Below are positions 1-12,105 of a DNA stretch of 64,000 nucleotides, piece after piece (within the stretch, counting starts at the first letter, position 1; every line of letters begins with the position of its first letter). Source of the stretch: Aphelocoma coerulescens (taxonomy: Eukaryota > Chordata > Aves > Passeriformes > Corvidae); assembly GCF_041296385.1 (NCBI RefSeq), contig NC_091016.1, forward strand, positions 13,803,497 to 13,867,496. The letters are read 5' to 3'. A model generated the notes under the pieces. That model ran no database searches. It saw only the letters and a list, made by a program, of their open reading frames with translations, and had not been told where the DNA came from. The position numbers were made by a program, and so were the translations under genes.

Positions 1-906
1 ACTATGCTTGGAAGTAAAGAAACATTATCACTAAATACAAAAATTCCTAGTTCAAACAAACATTAGTAATGGCAAATCAGTGAGATTCTGTCTGCCTAAT
101 GAGACAATAGGTCATATTTTGCTTTTAAAACAACATAAATATACAGCAAATACATATATAGCAAATTCTCCCTTTTCTGCCCATAAGACCTCATACTACA
201 TTGTTAACTCTCAAGCAAAAGTTGAAGGGCATAAATATTATTGATCATTTAATTTCCTTTCAGCTAAGCATGTGGGACATAGAAGTATACTGTATGTTTA
301 CTTGTATTGTTTATAGTTTTGTATTAAAAACATAGAAAAATGCCTAAGAGCTTGAGCTGTGGAGTATAGCAGTCAGAAAGTATTTAAAGAAGAGAGAACT
401 TGTGTAACAAAAGGGCTTTATTTTATTGATTACAAGGGAGGTTATCCTGTTTCCCACCACTATGTGCTGTCAAACCCTTAGGGTTTCTAGACTCTTTTAT
501 TTAAAATTTTTAAAGAACTGTGGGCTGAAGGAGGTTCCTTAGACCTCAAGGCCATCACAAAGAGGGTTCTGTTACCCGCTGACCTAACACAATAATCCCT
601 GAAAAACTGAACTCCCTTGTTGTTTGCCTAAGAGGACAAAGACGGTTTGAGCTAATTGAGAGTTGATCTCTACTGGATGATCTTGTTCAAACTGTATTAC
701 TCTCATGAGTCACTTTTAGTTGTAGGCTGCTGGTGAGAACTTGATGTGTTATAGACTTCTTTATCCTTTTGATAGCTTTTGTTGCTCAAAGTCATTGTCA
801 GCTCTGCCTCCAAGCCAAAGTTTATATGCACATTTGTGTTTGTAAAATCTGTCATATTTTAATTCCATCTGTCCTACAACAACATCATATTTCATCACTG
901 TTTGAG
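1..906. other. WDPCP intron sequence upstream of first visible exon
   Basis: AT-rich sequence with no open frame of note and no repeat I can name. It ends in a weak pyrimidine tract and a TTTGAG acceptor just before the first recognisable exon, so it is read as the 3' part of an intron. Confidence 0.7.
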
Positions 907-1116
907 GAATTTGACTGACTGCAAACATGAGCAACCTGTTGTAATTGAAACTAATGCACTTGTTTCATTGCTGCTGTGTTTGAATTCCACAGCACAGCTT
1001 GAGGCAAGCCTTGGAACATTTTATGCTCCAACAAGGCCTCTCTTGGATAGAACTGTGCTGGAGTACAGGGACCCCATCAGCAGATACGCAAGAAGGTTCT
1101 TCCACCACCTGCTCAG
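907..1116 (+). CDS. WDPCP: WDPCP exon (internal), first in window
   Basis: WDPCP (Fritz homologue) is a planar cell polarity effector. With INTU and FUZ it forms the CPLANE complex at the base of cilia, where it supports intraflagellar transport assembly and septin organisation. This exon is 210 nt: one base completing a split codon, 69 codons, and two bases of the next codon. The peptide runs from NLTDCKHEQPVVIETNALV to RRFFHHLL and matches my memory of the vertebrate protein almost residue for residue, including FYAPTRPLLDRTVLEYRDP. The donor is CTCAG|GTGAGTG, a strong consensus. The acceptor is less certain: TTTGAG at 901-906 is the only AG that fits, and its pyrimidine tract is poor. The segment is expected to lie in the helical region C-terminal to the beta-propeller part. 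The frame joins the next exon cleanly (AG|G, Arg). Confidence 0.92.
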
Positions 1117-1634
1117 GTGAGTGACAGTTTCAGCTTCTATCAACTTAAAATTGATTGCATATTTCAATAACTACCTACTTTAATGTGGTTAACGTTTTCC
1201 AAGAGGACCACCCCTGAAAAAAATGCATTCATTGTTAATGTTTGTTTAACTTGCACTTTGTTCCTTTCAAATAGAGTAATGCAGATAAAGTGCTATTCAG
1301 AGCTCTTCTGTCATCAATACACTTAAAATGAATCACCCTTTCCCGTTTAGCTTGATAGAAAAAAAGATAACATGCTTCTGAGAGATTGATATTCACCAAC
1401 TGCTTGCAGATTACCTATTGAAAGAGCTTACAAACCTGGAGAAAATACTGAATTTAAAAAGATGCTAGAACTCAAAAGAACATTGCATGGTCCGAGACAT
1501 TTTTGTCTTTGCACCACTGAAATCTGAGAATTTTGTTAATCCCACCTTTAAAACTCTCATATTCATGTTCCAGTAATTTTCAGTGCCATTAAAATAAGAA
1601 GAGAAAATGCAATGTTGAATTTGTCTGTAAATTA
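1117..1634. other. WDPCP intron, unique-looking stretch
   Basis: The start of the 19.5-kb intron. It is AT-rich, with no gene or repeat recognised. Confidence 0.6.
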
Positions 1635-2058
1635 TATAGAATCTTAAAATGGTTTGGGTCGGAAGGGACCATAAAGATCGTCTCATTCCAACCCATCTGC
1701 CATGGGTGGGGACACCTTCCACTATCCCAGGTTGTTCCAAGCCCCATCCAACCTGGCTTTTAACATTTCCAGAGACAGGGCATCCACAACTTCTCTGGAC
1801 AACCTGTGCCAGTGCCTCACCACCCTTACAGTAAAGAATTTCTTCCATATATCCAACTTAAATTTCCCCTCTTTCAGTTTGTATCCATTACTCTTTGTCC
1901 TACCACTACCACTACCTCATCCTGTCAGAGTCCCTCTCTGGCTTCCCTGTAGGCCCCTTCAGGAAGGTTACTATGGGGTCTCCACACAACCTTCCCTTCT
2001 CCCCACTGAACAGCCCCAAGTTCCTCACCTTGTCTTCACAGGGGAACTGCTCTGATAT
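1635..2058 (-). mobile_element. CR1 LINE 3' fragment, reversed
   Basis: The + strand reads as the reverse complement of a CR1 3' end. It begins with AGAATCTTAAAATGGTTTGGG, then a GGAAGGGACC block, a CCATCCAACCTGGC block, a CATCCACAACTTCTCTGG block and the CAGTGCCTCACCACCCT block. These are the landmarks of the CR1 3' region in birds. The copy is 5'-truncated, as most CR1 insertions are, with its 3' end at about 1635 and its truncated end near 2058. Small open frames here are by-products. Confidence 0.9.
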
Positions 2059-3599
2059 TAGGAGAGGCATAATACCAAATTCAGCAAGAATTTATAGTAC
2101 GTTGGTTTGCTGTTGTATTTTTTCAATTCATTATAGATATTGATATGCAGCAGTTTAACCTGTTCACCAATGCAGCTGAGACATTCCCTTTGAGAGTTAT
2201 CCAGTGGATGAAAATAAGGAGAAATGCTGAATGATACAATGTTTGTAACACCTTGTTGAGAAGGAGTGTAGATGGACATAGTGAGAAGACTTACAGTGCA
2301 CCCTTTTGCAGTGATTCATACGTTGTCTGCATAGGCAAAGCAAGTTACTTTGATAGCATAGAATGTGCTTTTTTTCAAATCTAGAAGAAAAGTATTCTAT
2401 AATTTGTCTTCTAGATTTTAATTCTGAAGAGGATCATCTTCCTAGTAAACAGGTCGATTCCAGTGGGGAAATTATTCCTTGTAGAAGAATGATCCAATAT
2501 TTGTGTAATATGCACCAGTCTTTCACTGGAGTTTTCTTAACACACGTGGCCACAACAATGGGTACAAACTCTGTTATTGCCTTTCTCCTAGAAACCAGCA
2601 GGGAAGATGCTGTTGTGGCAATGGCCAACTTGTCATGGCTGTGGGCCAGTTGCCTGCAGAGGACAGATGCAGGAAAAATGCCTCAGAGATTGCTGAGAGG
2701 TGTAACTCTAGTGCTCTTACATCTGCAAGAGAAAGGTGTATTCCCTCTGACTCAGGATTTGCTTCCAAGTGCTAGTAGGCATGCAGAGGCATGGCGCCCT
2801 GGCTAAGCTGCCATCCCTTGAGGCTGCAGCTGAAACACTGACTCAATCCTCCTGAAACAAGAACCTTCAGTGTCAGAATGCTGCCTGGACAGTGTGGGGG
2901 ACAGTAGGAGGTGTGCACAAGAGTCACCTCATGTCTTTTACTTCCCACTGTAAAGCAGCCCTGGAACAATCTACAGTTGTGATTTTTGGAACAAATGTGT
3001 GTTATTTTGCTGTTTTCCTGTTGTCAAAGGGATTTGTATTCAACCGAATCAAAGTGACAGGATCATGTGATTGCTGCAGAACAGATGGTAATGCTTAAAG
3101 CTTATCTCAGAAGACATAATCTAAGTACAAAATTAAATGTTCAAATACGGGAGATTTATCTGATAGAAAGCAAGGAAATGATGTTCAGAACTGATGATTA
3201 TTGCATTAAAGTGGCTGTGCCTTAATTGGTGTTTATTTCCTTTTAGATGTTTTCTTAAGTGACTAGAATGATTTAAATGTAGGCTAAGCAGAGAGAACTA
3301 CAGATTTGTTGGGGAGCAGTAAACCATGGTTCTGGGTGAGTGAATGGCATCCAGGCATGATGCAATGTCTAGGAGGATCATAGGGAGGCACAGTGCTCAC
3401 TAACTCAGGCACATGAAAGTTACAGCTGCTGCTATTACATCTCTCTGTGATAGACCAGCAAGGCAAGGCACTCCTGCCAACCTGATTTACAGCTGTGGGT
3501 TCAGAACAGGAGGAAAACTGAAAAGGGAATTATGCTCTTGCCTTCTCAGGGCACCATGTTATGCCCATGAGGACACCGAAAATGGGGAGTTCCTCCCAC
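2059..3599. other. WDPCP intron, no recognised gene
   Basis: There is an open frame of 147 codons at 2363-2806 (+), but it has no domain, no splice context and no coding signature I recognise. The rest shows nothing identifiable. The edge toward 3600 may include a degraded 5' part of the following CR1. Confidence 0.5.
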
Positions 3600-5248
3600 T
3601 ACCTGTTTGTCAGGGAAAGCAAGGTCAGGTGACATGGGAGGAATACAGAGATGCTATAGGGAGAAAATTTGTGTGGCCAAAGCTCAACTGGAGCTGAAGA
3701 TGCCCAGAACTGTGGGAGACCATAAAAACAGGGATTTTAAAATGCATTAATATCAAAAAACAGTGCAGAAATAACATCAACCTGTTACAGGATGAGGATG
3801 GTCACCTCACAAACAGGGCCATAAAGCAAAGATGTTTAATGCTCTTTGTCTCTGTCATCAACACCAGTGATGGGGTAAAGGGGGTCCCAGTGCCCTGAAC
3901 GGAGCCCTGAGGATCATTCCAGTGCTCCAGCTGGAACCCCATGAGCCTACAGGGCCTGATGGGATTCATCTGAGAATACTAAAAGAGCTGCCTAATGTCA
4001 TTGTGGGCCTGTCTCCATGATTTTTGAATTGTCTTGGGAATCTGGAGAGGTCACAGCTGACCAGAAGCTGGCAAACATTAAACATTGTCCCAGTTTTCAA
4101 GAAGGGCAAGAAGGATGACCCTGGAACCTGCAAGCCTGTCAGTCTCACTTCACTGCTATTTTGATTTTTGATTATTGAGGGGGAAATTGAAGAACACCTG
4201 AAGGACAATTCACTCCTTGGTCACAGCCAGCAAAGCTTCATGACAGGAACGTCCTGCTTATCAAACCTGATTTCATTTTATGACAGAGTAGCCCACCCAG
4301 CTGATCAAGGGAAGCCAGTTGATATCACCCTTTTGGATTTCAGTAAAGCTTTTGAAACTGTCCCTCACAAGATCCTTCTGGACAAAATGTCTACCCCCCA
4401 GCTGGACAAACACGTCCTCTGATGGGTGAGGTCATGGGTGGGGCACAAAGGGTTACAGTGAGCAGGGTGACATCAGAATGGGGACCTGTCACTAGCAGGG
4501 CTCTGCAGGGCTCCATTCTCGGCCCTGTGCTCTTCAACATCTCCATAAATGACTTGGATGCAGGACTGGGAGGGATACTGAGCAAGTTTGTAGATGACAC
4601 AAATTGGGATGAGCTGTTGACTCCCTCAGAGGTAGAGAGGCCTTGAAGAGACACCTCAACAAATCAGAGAGATGGGCAATCACCAACTGTATGAAGTTTA
4701 ACAAGGCAAAATGCCAGATTCTGCATCTGGGATGGGCAACCCTTGTTGTGTTTATAGACTGGGGAATGAGAGGCTGGAGAGTAGTGCTTTGGAAAGGGAC
4801 CTGGGGGTCCTGGTTGATGGAAAACAGTGACCTGGCAGACAGGAGGGTCACTTGGTTTGTTCAGCCTGGAGAAGAGGAAACTGAGGGCAGACCTCATTGT
4901 GGTCTTCAGCATCCTCATGAGGGTAAGTGGAGAGGCAGGCACTGATCTCTTCATTCTGGTGACCAGTGACAGGACCCAAGGGAAAGGCCTGAAGTTGTGC
5001 TGGGAGAGGGTTAGGTTGAATATTAGGAAACCGTTTTACACCCAGAGGGTTGTTGGGCACTGGAACAGGCTCCCCAGGGCAGTGGTCACAGCACCAAGCC
5101 TGACAGAGCTCAAGGAGTTTTTGGACAGTGCTTGCAGGCACAGGGTGTGATTCTCAGAGCTGACCTGTGCAGGGCCAGGAGCTGGACTTCGATGATTCTT
5201 GTCAATCCCTTCCAACTCAGGATATTTGAAGTTTCTATGATTCTATAA
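3600..5248 (+). mobile_element. CR1 LINE, partial ORF2 plus 3' end, frameshifted
   Basis: A longer CR1 copy on the + strand. It starts near a WEEYRDA-like coding stretch (about 3637-3657) and continues through reverse transcriptase blocks. These include KPVSLTS (about 4131-4151), a segment ending in [18 protein letters not shown] (about 4336-4389), [11 protein letters not shown] (about 4507-4539) and FVDD at 4587-4598, the counterpart of the catalytic F/YxDD box. The pieces lie in different frames with stops between them, so it is a dead copy. The end carries the CR1 3' UTR and an ATTCTATAATTT tail at about 5238-5248. The exact 5' boundary is uncertain. Confidence 0.88.
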
Positions 5249-8200
5249 TTTGATTTATTCACTTTTTTACCCTTTTTCATTTACCACGGAATACTTGCAG
5301 GCTAGTTATAAGTAGCTAATGTATCTTTTCCGAGTGATTTTTTTGGTCACAACAGAAGACTTGGATGCAGAAGCCCTGTAAACTGAGATGGTAAACTTGA
5401 TGCAGCATTAGGGGGCATTTGTTACTCTCTTGTGTGTGTGAGGAGACAAAAGCAAAGTGATCACTTTGTACCCTACTGCAGCAAGAAGTGGAGGAAGAAT
5501 ATTGCTTTCTAAATTATGTGCAGTAAAATTGTGGCTGATACTCAAAATGTATTTCTTGGCATAGAGTATGACTTTCTGCAGTTCATTGTGGCTTCAGAAA
5601 GAGCAAGCAGCGGATTCAAAGAAGCTAAATCTAGAAGATAAGGAACTAAGGAGAGGAACTCAGAAGTTTGGTAGGAGGAGCAGGGAAATGGGGTTAGAAG
5701 CATGAGTAAAAGACAAGGTGTTGGGGACGAAGGTCTGAAGGCAGATGTGGGAATGTACATTGTCCTGCAAGAAGGGCAGAGTGGTAGTACAGAGCCAAAA
5801 GGGGGGAAGACAGCTTAGGATGTGTGTGGTGGGCTGTAGAGGAGACCAGATACATCAGGGATGGACAGGGAAGGGTAGAGTCTTTCATACAGGATTAAAA
5901 CATTAGAATACTTAAATGTTTCTAGATCTAAATCTGAAAAATGTTCATATAAATAAAAGTTTTCACCCCCTCTCTCACTTGCCTTTGAATGCCCCACCAA
6001 TCTGCCTTAAGCCTTTTTAGAAGGACCAACTCAGGGGAGAGAAATATTAATTCACTCTACATGCTGAGACAGTCTTTGACCTGCCTGCTGAGTCTGCCAA
6101 AAAGGTGCCAGTTATTGTTGTACTTTTAAAGATGTGAGTGTCTGTATTTACTGGAATTGAGAAATACAGTTACCTTTCTGGAAGGGCTATCCTCACCTAG
6201 TAATAATCATGTGCCAGTGATTTTACTCTTTACTGTAGGCCAAAAGGTTGTATATTCAGTTGCAAATAACTGGGGACATCCATTTTCACATTATCAGGGC
6301 GATTATAGGCTATCTCTTTTTCTACCATCAACGAGGTCAGTTTCTAGAAAACGCTGAATGCTGTGATGGCAGATTCCCTCTTCAGGCATGAGGGAACTTT
6401 ATAAAGAAGATGCTCCATCTAAGCTCAGATAGGCAAAGGAACACTGACAGCATGACTGAAACAATCGCAATTAGAAGGAAGGAAAATTCTTTGCAATATA
6501 TTGGACTCAGCCATGTTACTTGTATCCATCATTATAAAAGCCAAGTTCTTACATTTGCAAACCACACATCATCTTCAGCTTCCACTAAAACAGAAGCTTA
6601 GAGCTTTGCAGGTATAGGCCCTGAATGTAAAATGTGGAATACCTCCAAAAACAGGCGTTCAGTATACAAAATTAAAATTAAAGGCCTCTTAATTATATGC
6701 CAGGGATCCATTGCAACAGTATTTATGGAATGAATAATTATTTTCACTCTAAATTCTTATCTATAATTAAAAAATACAGGAACTGAATTGCAAGTACAGA
6801 AATGTATCTTAGGTGTTCCTTGCCACTTCAGTAGCACTCTGGTATTTTATTATGATGTCACTGCTTATAATAATATAACGCATTATATCATTATGTAAAA
6901 TGTTGAGCAGAGGTGGATTTATTGGGAAGCCTTGGGGAGCTGTAACCTCCCTGCCCCCACCCTTTTGCTGCATGTATTTGTGTGACGGGGGAGTGGCTGC
7001 GCCACCTCCTGCCTCTGTCTGGCAGCCTCGTGTGGCCACGTACGGAACACGGAATGGGATGGAACAATTTTTCACTCGTTAACTGTGGCATCGCTGACTC
7101 ACGGCTTTGCTTCACTCTGATCAAGCATTCGTAAACTGTACTTGTCATATTTTCTAATGCATGAAATTATCTTGTTTGTTTGACACAGACACGCGGGCAC
7201 AAACACACGCCTGCTCTGTTGTGTCCCATTTTTTGAGTGAGAAAACAGGGCTAGAAAGTAAAGTCTGAAATGCAGCGCAGGAGTTGCAGAATTAAGATGC
7301 AGCCACAGTTCCGTGGTTCTGCTGTGCCCTTTCCTCTTTTGTAATTCTGTTTTTGTGTTTGTGAATACCCAGTTTAAGGATTGTTTTTCTTTTTATTTTC
7401 CCCTACATGGAAAAATACTAGGATTCAAGACCACTTGGACCTTTCAATCTGATAATTTCATTAAGAGAATGTAATTTGTTTTTTTTTCCATAGTGCAGAT
7501 ATGTTTACCTACAAAGCAAAGCTTTGTTGTAAATAACAACATAGTGCTTTTTCATCTTTCAAGAGCAAAGTGCAACTCTGATCACATTCACTGGTAGAAT
7601 TTTGGATGGATTCATGAAAGAGTCTCCTTTGTATGAATCCAAAAATGAGAACCTCCACCATGTTTTTACTTTAGCTGTTTCCACTCCTTCACGAATCTCA
7701 GAAGTGTTTTATTCTTCCCAGTGTTCTGTGTAAGATGCTACTGGATAAATGCAAAAATTTATCTTCATATTGGGCAGAACATTCATCAGGTGGTATGACT
7801 TTGCACACAGGAGTTGATAGGGCTCCTTTGTAAATAAACACTCTTAAAGAAGATGAGAAGGTAAGTGGTCATTAACATCAGGAGAGACCTGCTTCCAGCC
7901 ACCACTGATCTTTAGGAATCACTTTACTATTCAAGAGTTCTGCAGTGCACTGCTATACTACAAAACATGATGCCTGGACACAGACAGTTATCACTTAAGT
8001 CCAAGACAGCCTTTGAAAAGCTAAAATAAAGCTCTTTTGCCCTGCAGGTACATCACTAATGCAGTACTAACTACCCCTTGGTAAGCAGGTTCCCGTATCA
8101 CTACACTGCAATCTCCAAAGTAGATATTCACTGTGAGTATTTCCATCCTAAATAGGACCCTAAATCAAAGGTGAAAAAAATGCCTCAGCTCCATAGGAAT

Positions 8201-10789
8201 GGTTCCCAATCCCATCTGCTGCCAACTGTATGGAACTGAGAGGCAGAGTGAGCAAAGAGCTTTTATGATCCTTTTTAAGAGCACCCTAGAAGTAGAATCT
8301 ATAATTATATTGGTACATAGTGTGTCACAAAACATGTATAAACATTAATGATGACATGGTTGAGGACTAAGAATGTCTTTTATATTCATAAGGTAACCTA
8401 TTAGGCATTAAATTATGCCTTCAGATAAAATGATAATTGATGGCAGTCAGGTTCTCTATGGTGGCCACATGAACAGAATTCATCTCTATGGGAGTAAGTT
8501 CAGTAGTAGCATTTTCACTAAAGTCGCACCTTCTGGAGAGGACTTTGAAGAGTCATTTTTTTGTCATCTTTTGAAAAACGATCAAAACCAAAGGTTTTCA
8601 TATTACCACAGCACTGATAAATGAGAATTTATATTGCTGTGATGGAACTACACATGAAAAGATTCCCCTGGTCGTGCTTCTTGACCTGTTTTAGAAACAA
8701 GAAATAAAGGCACCTATTTAACGGAACTAGGTTATTTTTGCAGTTAAAGAGGTTAAAGATCTCAGAAAAAGTTTAGACTGTCTTTGCTTCAGTCCTGTGT
8801 TGTTAATGATTTCTTTTCTTAAATCAGCTCCAACACAGTTTTCAATTTCAGTCAGATACTTTGATGCTACAGGAATGACTCTTGGATTTAATTCTCTAGC
8901 AATGATTACAATGTAAGAAATAATGAGCAAAATATTGGGGTGGGGGGACAAGGAATGACATGACAATTGTTTGAGAACAAAATCCCATGAAGATAAACCA
9001 TGACAAATCTCTGTCAGAGATTTGGGCAAGATTTGCTGCCCAACCTAATGGGAGAGACATTGCTTGGGGGATGGGAAGAATGGCCCCTTACACACACTTA
9101 GAGCAGTCCCAGAGCTGCTATAATCTGGACCCACTTTGCACAGCCACCAACAGAAGCAGTTTGGTGGCCCAGAGTGCTAGAAGTCATCCCGTCCTCTGCT
9201 ATGTCTCCAGCCATGGGACTGCACTAGAAAAAAGGAACACAAAATAGCTGCGCTGGACTGATGTTGTTTGTGCCAAATCTATTCCCACATGCTGGTTAAT
9301 CTGACTTTGATATTGCTACTTTCAGAAGCTGAGCCCACATTGAGACCACTGTTGTGTTGTGTTGTGTAACTGATAATCTGCCCTCGTAAGGTGGCTTTTT
9401 CCTACTGTACTAGCTGTGCAATTTCCCTGAAATCTTAAGGGCTTTGGGCATACACTGAGTGCAGAAACAATGCAAATATATAGTTTTCATGGGCAAAACC
9501 CTCAAAAATTAGTTCTTAACAGAACATATCCATCCTTGAGCAGCTGTTGTAAGTCAGCATCATCCTTCCCAGGTAATCAGTTTCTCCCTCTCCATCAGTT
9601 TCACCTGGTCACTAATAGTATCTTCTTTTAGAGTGACACTCAAAAATCTCTGATTTGAGGTCCTGACCAAGAACTGAATTTAGGAGTTATTTTTTTCTTT
9701 GAAGTCTTTACAGATCAATTCATGTCTCATCTCTTTACCCAGACACTTTTTCTCCATTCATCTTCAGAGTCTTCCTGAGCCCCACCATTACACTTCCCTT
9801 TACTGTATGTGGACCACCTGACAATATTCTGTTGTGAAGTCAGCTCATCAGATCAGATCTTTCTCTTACTCCCTCAGCCTTTTTTCTGACTTTTCTCCCA
9901 TTTCCATCCAGTGCCCTGCAGGAAGAGCTAACTGAATAGTCAGGCAGCCCTAGGCTGTCTGTCTTCACATGCAGATCTGCCTTTTATGGTTCTTCAGAAC
10001 CCAAGAGCATGTGAAGGGAACACCATAAGGAAAATTTAGAACAAAAGTCAGCAATAGTTGTTTGCCCAATAACTGGATGTAGTGTCTTGGGGGTGCACCT
10101 CACCTCTCATGCCTTAATAATGTAGAATTTATGTGTCCTACATGCTCATCTGGACTTCCTCTGTAGTTAGTATAAAGACATGGGCACCCAAAGGATGAGT
10201 AATCCCATCGAAGGGAGATGTCTCAGATAAGCGTGAAGAGTCAAACGTCAGTGCCTATCCCTATCAATTAACTACAAAAGGAGCCTACCTAATTAGCTTA
10301 AATTAGCCATGTAAAGGTAAACTGTTTGAAGATAAATGGAATGATTTGCACTGTAAATGTCTAGCTCCTGTATCACATTATTACTGGCCAGTTAACAGAA
10401 AGATCTTAGATGCTCAGATAGTTTCTGTAATAGAATGACAGAGGCACATAGACTAAAAAAATATATATATGAGGAAAGGTTTACAAAAAGACACAAAAAG
10501 CAGACAGGCATGCAGATCTCTTTAAAAATCTCCTTTTGACTAGCTGGCTAAGATAGGAGAGAATGGGCATGTTTCTTGGTTTACACGTGTAAAAGCTGAA
10601 GTATCAACTAGAGATAATAGTAATATATGGCCAGCACTAGGTAAAGTTAATTCAGAATTTCTAAAGGTCGTAAAGCATAAAACATCTGAAATACACGCTG
10701 TGGTGTGTAACCTCACATTTAGAATGACCTTAGCACCTGAGGACAGAAACATGGAAAATACTAAGGCAGTTTTCAAAACAGTCTGGAGA
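5249..10789. other. WDPCP intron, no gene recognised
   Basis: Intron sequence with only short chance open frames. A 10-bp perfect inverted repeat with a 1-nt spacer lies at 9004-9024. No RNA gene or mobile element was recognised. Confidence 0.55.
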
Positions 10790-12105
10790 GACCTTGGAGA
10801 GCTATGCCCTGTAAGTCCAGCCTCTGTACCAGTGAAATTAGTAGAAACTATATTTTAAAAATGTGTGAACATACAGACAAATAACGTATTGGGGGAGAGT
10901 CAGCAGGATTTCTGTAAAGGCAAGTCATGTCTCAAAACTCCAAATTCTTTGATGTCAGCAATCATGTCAGTAATGGATATCCAGCTGCTGCTGATGAAAG
11001 TTTGACCACTGAAGACCTTTTTGGAAGGTCTCCCACCAATATGTCTTAAAGAAACTAAGCTGCCATGGAATTAGAAGAAAGCTTCCCTTTCATAGATAAG
11101 TAATTCATTAAAAGGTAAGAAACAGAGTAAGAGTAAATGGTCAGTTGTCATGGGGGTCACCAATGGAAATTATAAGCATAGCAGATCTGTACTTAAAAGT
11201 AACCTGGCAAAGGAGCAGATAGTGAGCTGCCAGCATTTGCTAATGGTACTAAATTATTAATACTAGTAAAGATAGGACCTGCTGTGAAGATCAGCAAAAG
11301 GGCTTCACAGGATGCAGTGACATAGTGTCAAAATTGAAGATAACATTAAATGTAAATAAATTCAAAGTGAAGCACTTTGTACACAGTGGTGTGTGACTCT
11401 ATGTGTAAACTGATGCAGTCTGAGCTCAACATTATTCTGGAAGAAGAATGTGGTCCTATAACTCTACAGCTATGAAATACTCAGTTCAGTGCTCAACAGA
11501 AGTACAAAAAGCACATTGCAAACTAGGAATTCTTAGAAAAGGACTAGACAGCAAAACAGTGAACTTCAGTTTAGCTGAATTTTGTGTGTAGTTTTGGAGT
11601 CCCATAATCTGTAAAAGGACATAGTAGAACTCAAAAGGTTTAGGAAGGGCAGCCAGGATGATTAAAGGCATGAAACAGATTTAGTGAAAGGAATGACTAA
11701 ATAGACTAGAACTCCTCAACCTAAAGAGGAGGCAGCTGAGATAGAGATCTATTAAATTGTGTTAGGGAGAAAAGAGCACAGTAAATGACTGCTCACCGCT
11801 TCTTCTAATACAAAAACTGGAGGTCATCAAGCAAAGCTAACACGTGGCAGTTTCAAAATACAGTGATTCTTCACGTAATGTATAATTAAAATATGAACCT
11901 CCTTACCACAGGATGTTGTGGATGATAAAATTGTATGTGAGTTCAAAGGCAAGGTTCAGAGAAGAGAAATTCACTGAGGAACACCAGCCTAGAAACCACC
12001 TCTGGCTCAGCAAATCCCTGAACCACAAATTGTTGGAGCCTAGGAGACTACTTAGGGAAGTCTCACCATATGCTTGCCCTGTTCTAATATTCTCTCCTAG
12101 CTAAT
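10790..12105 (+). mobile_element. Old, degraded CR1-type LINE fragment
   Basis: Translation across several frames with stops gives a decayed LINE reverse transcriptase. A GESQQDFCKGKSCL-like block at about 10890-10940 corresponds to the SQ.GF..GKSCL block of CR1 ORF2. Later come FVHSGV-like and RRQLR-like stretches, and then a 3' portion around 11870-11960 (CCACAGGATGTTGTGGATG) typical of CR1 3' coding ends. It is much more diverged than the copies at 3600 and 25690, so it is an older insertion. The boundaries are approximate. Confidence 0.65.

Noticed and set aside
2363..2806. 147-codon open frame in the first intron
   Set aside because: No recognisable domain and no splice or promoter context. 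Open frames of this size occur by chance in 64 kb.
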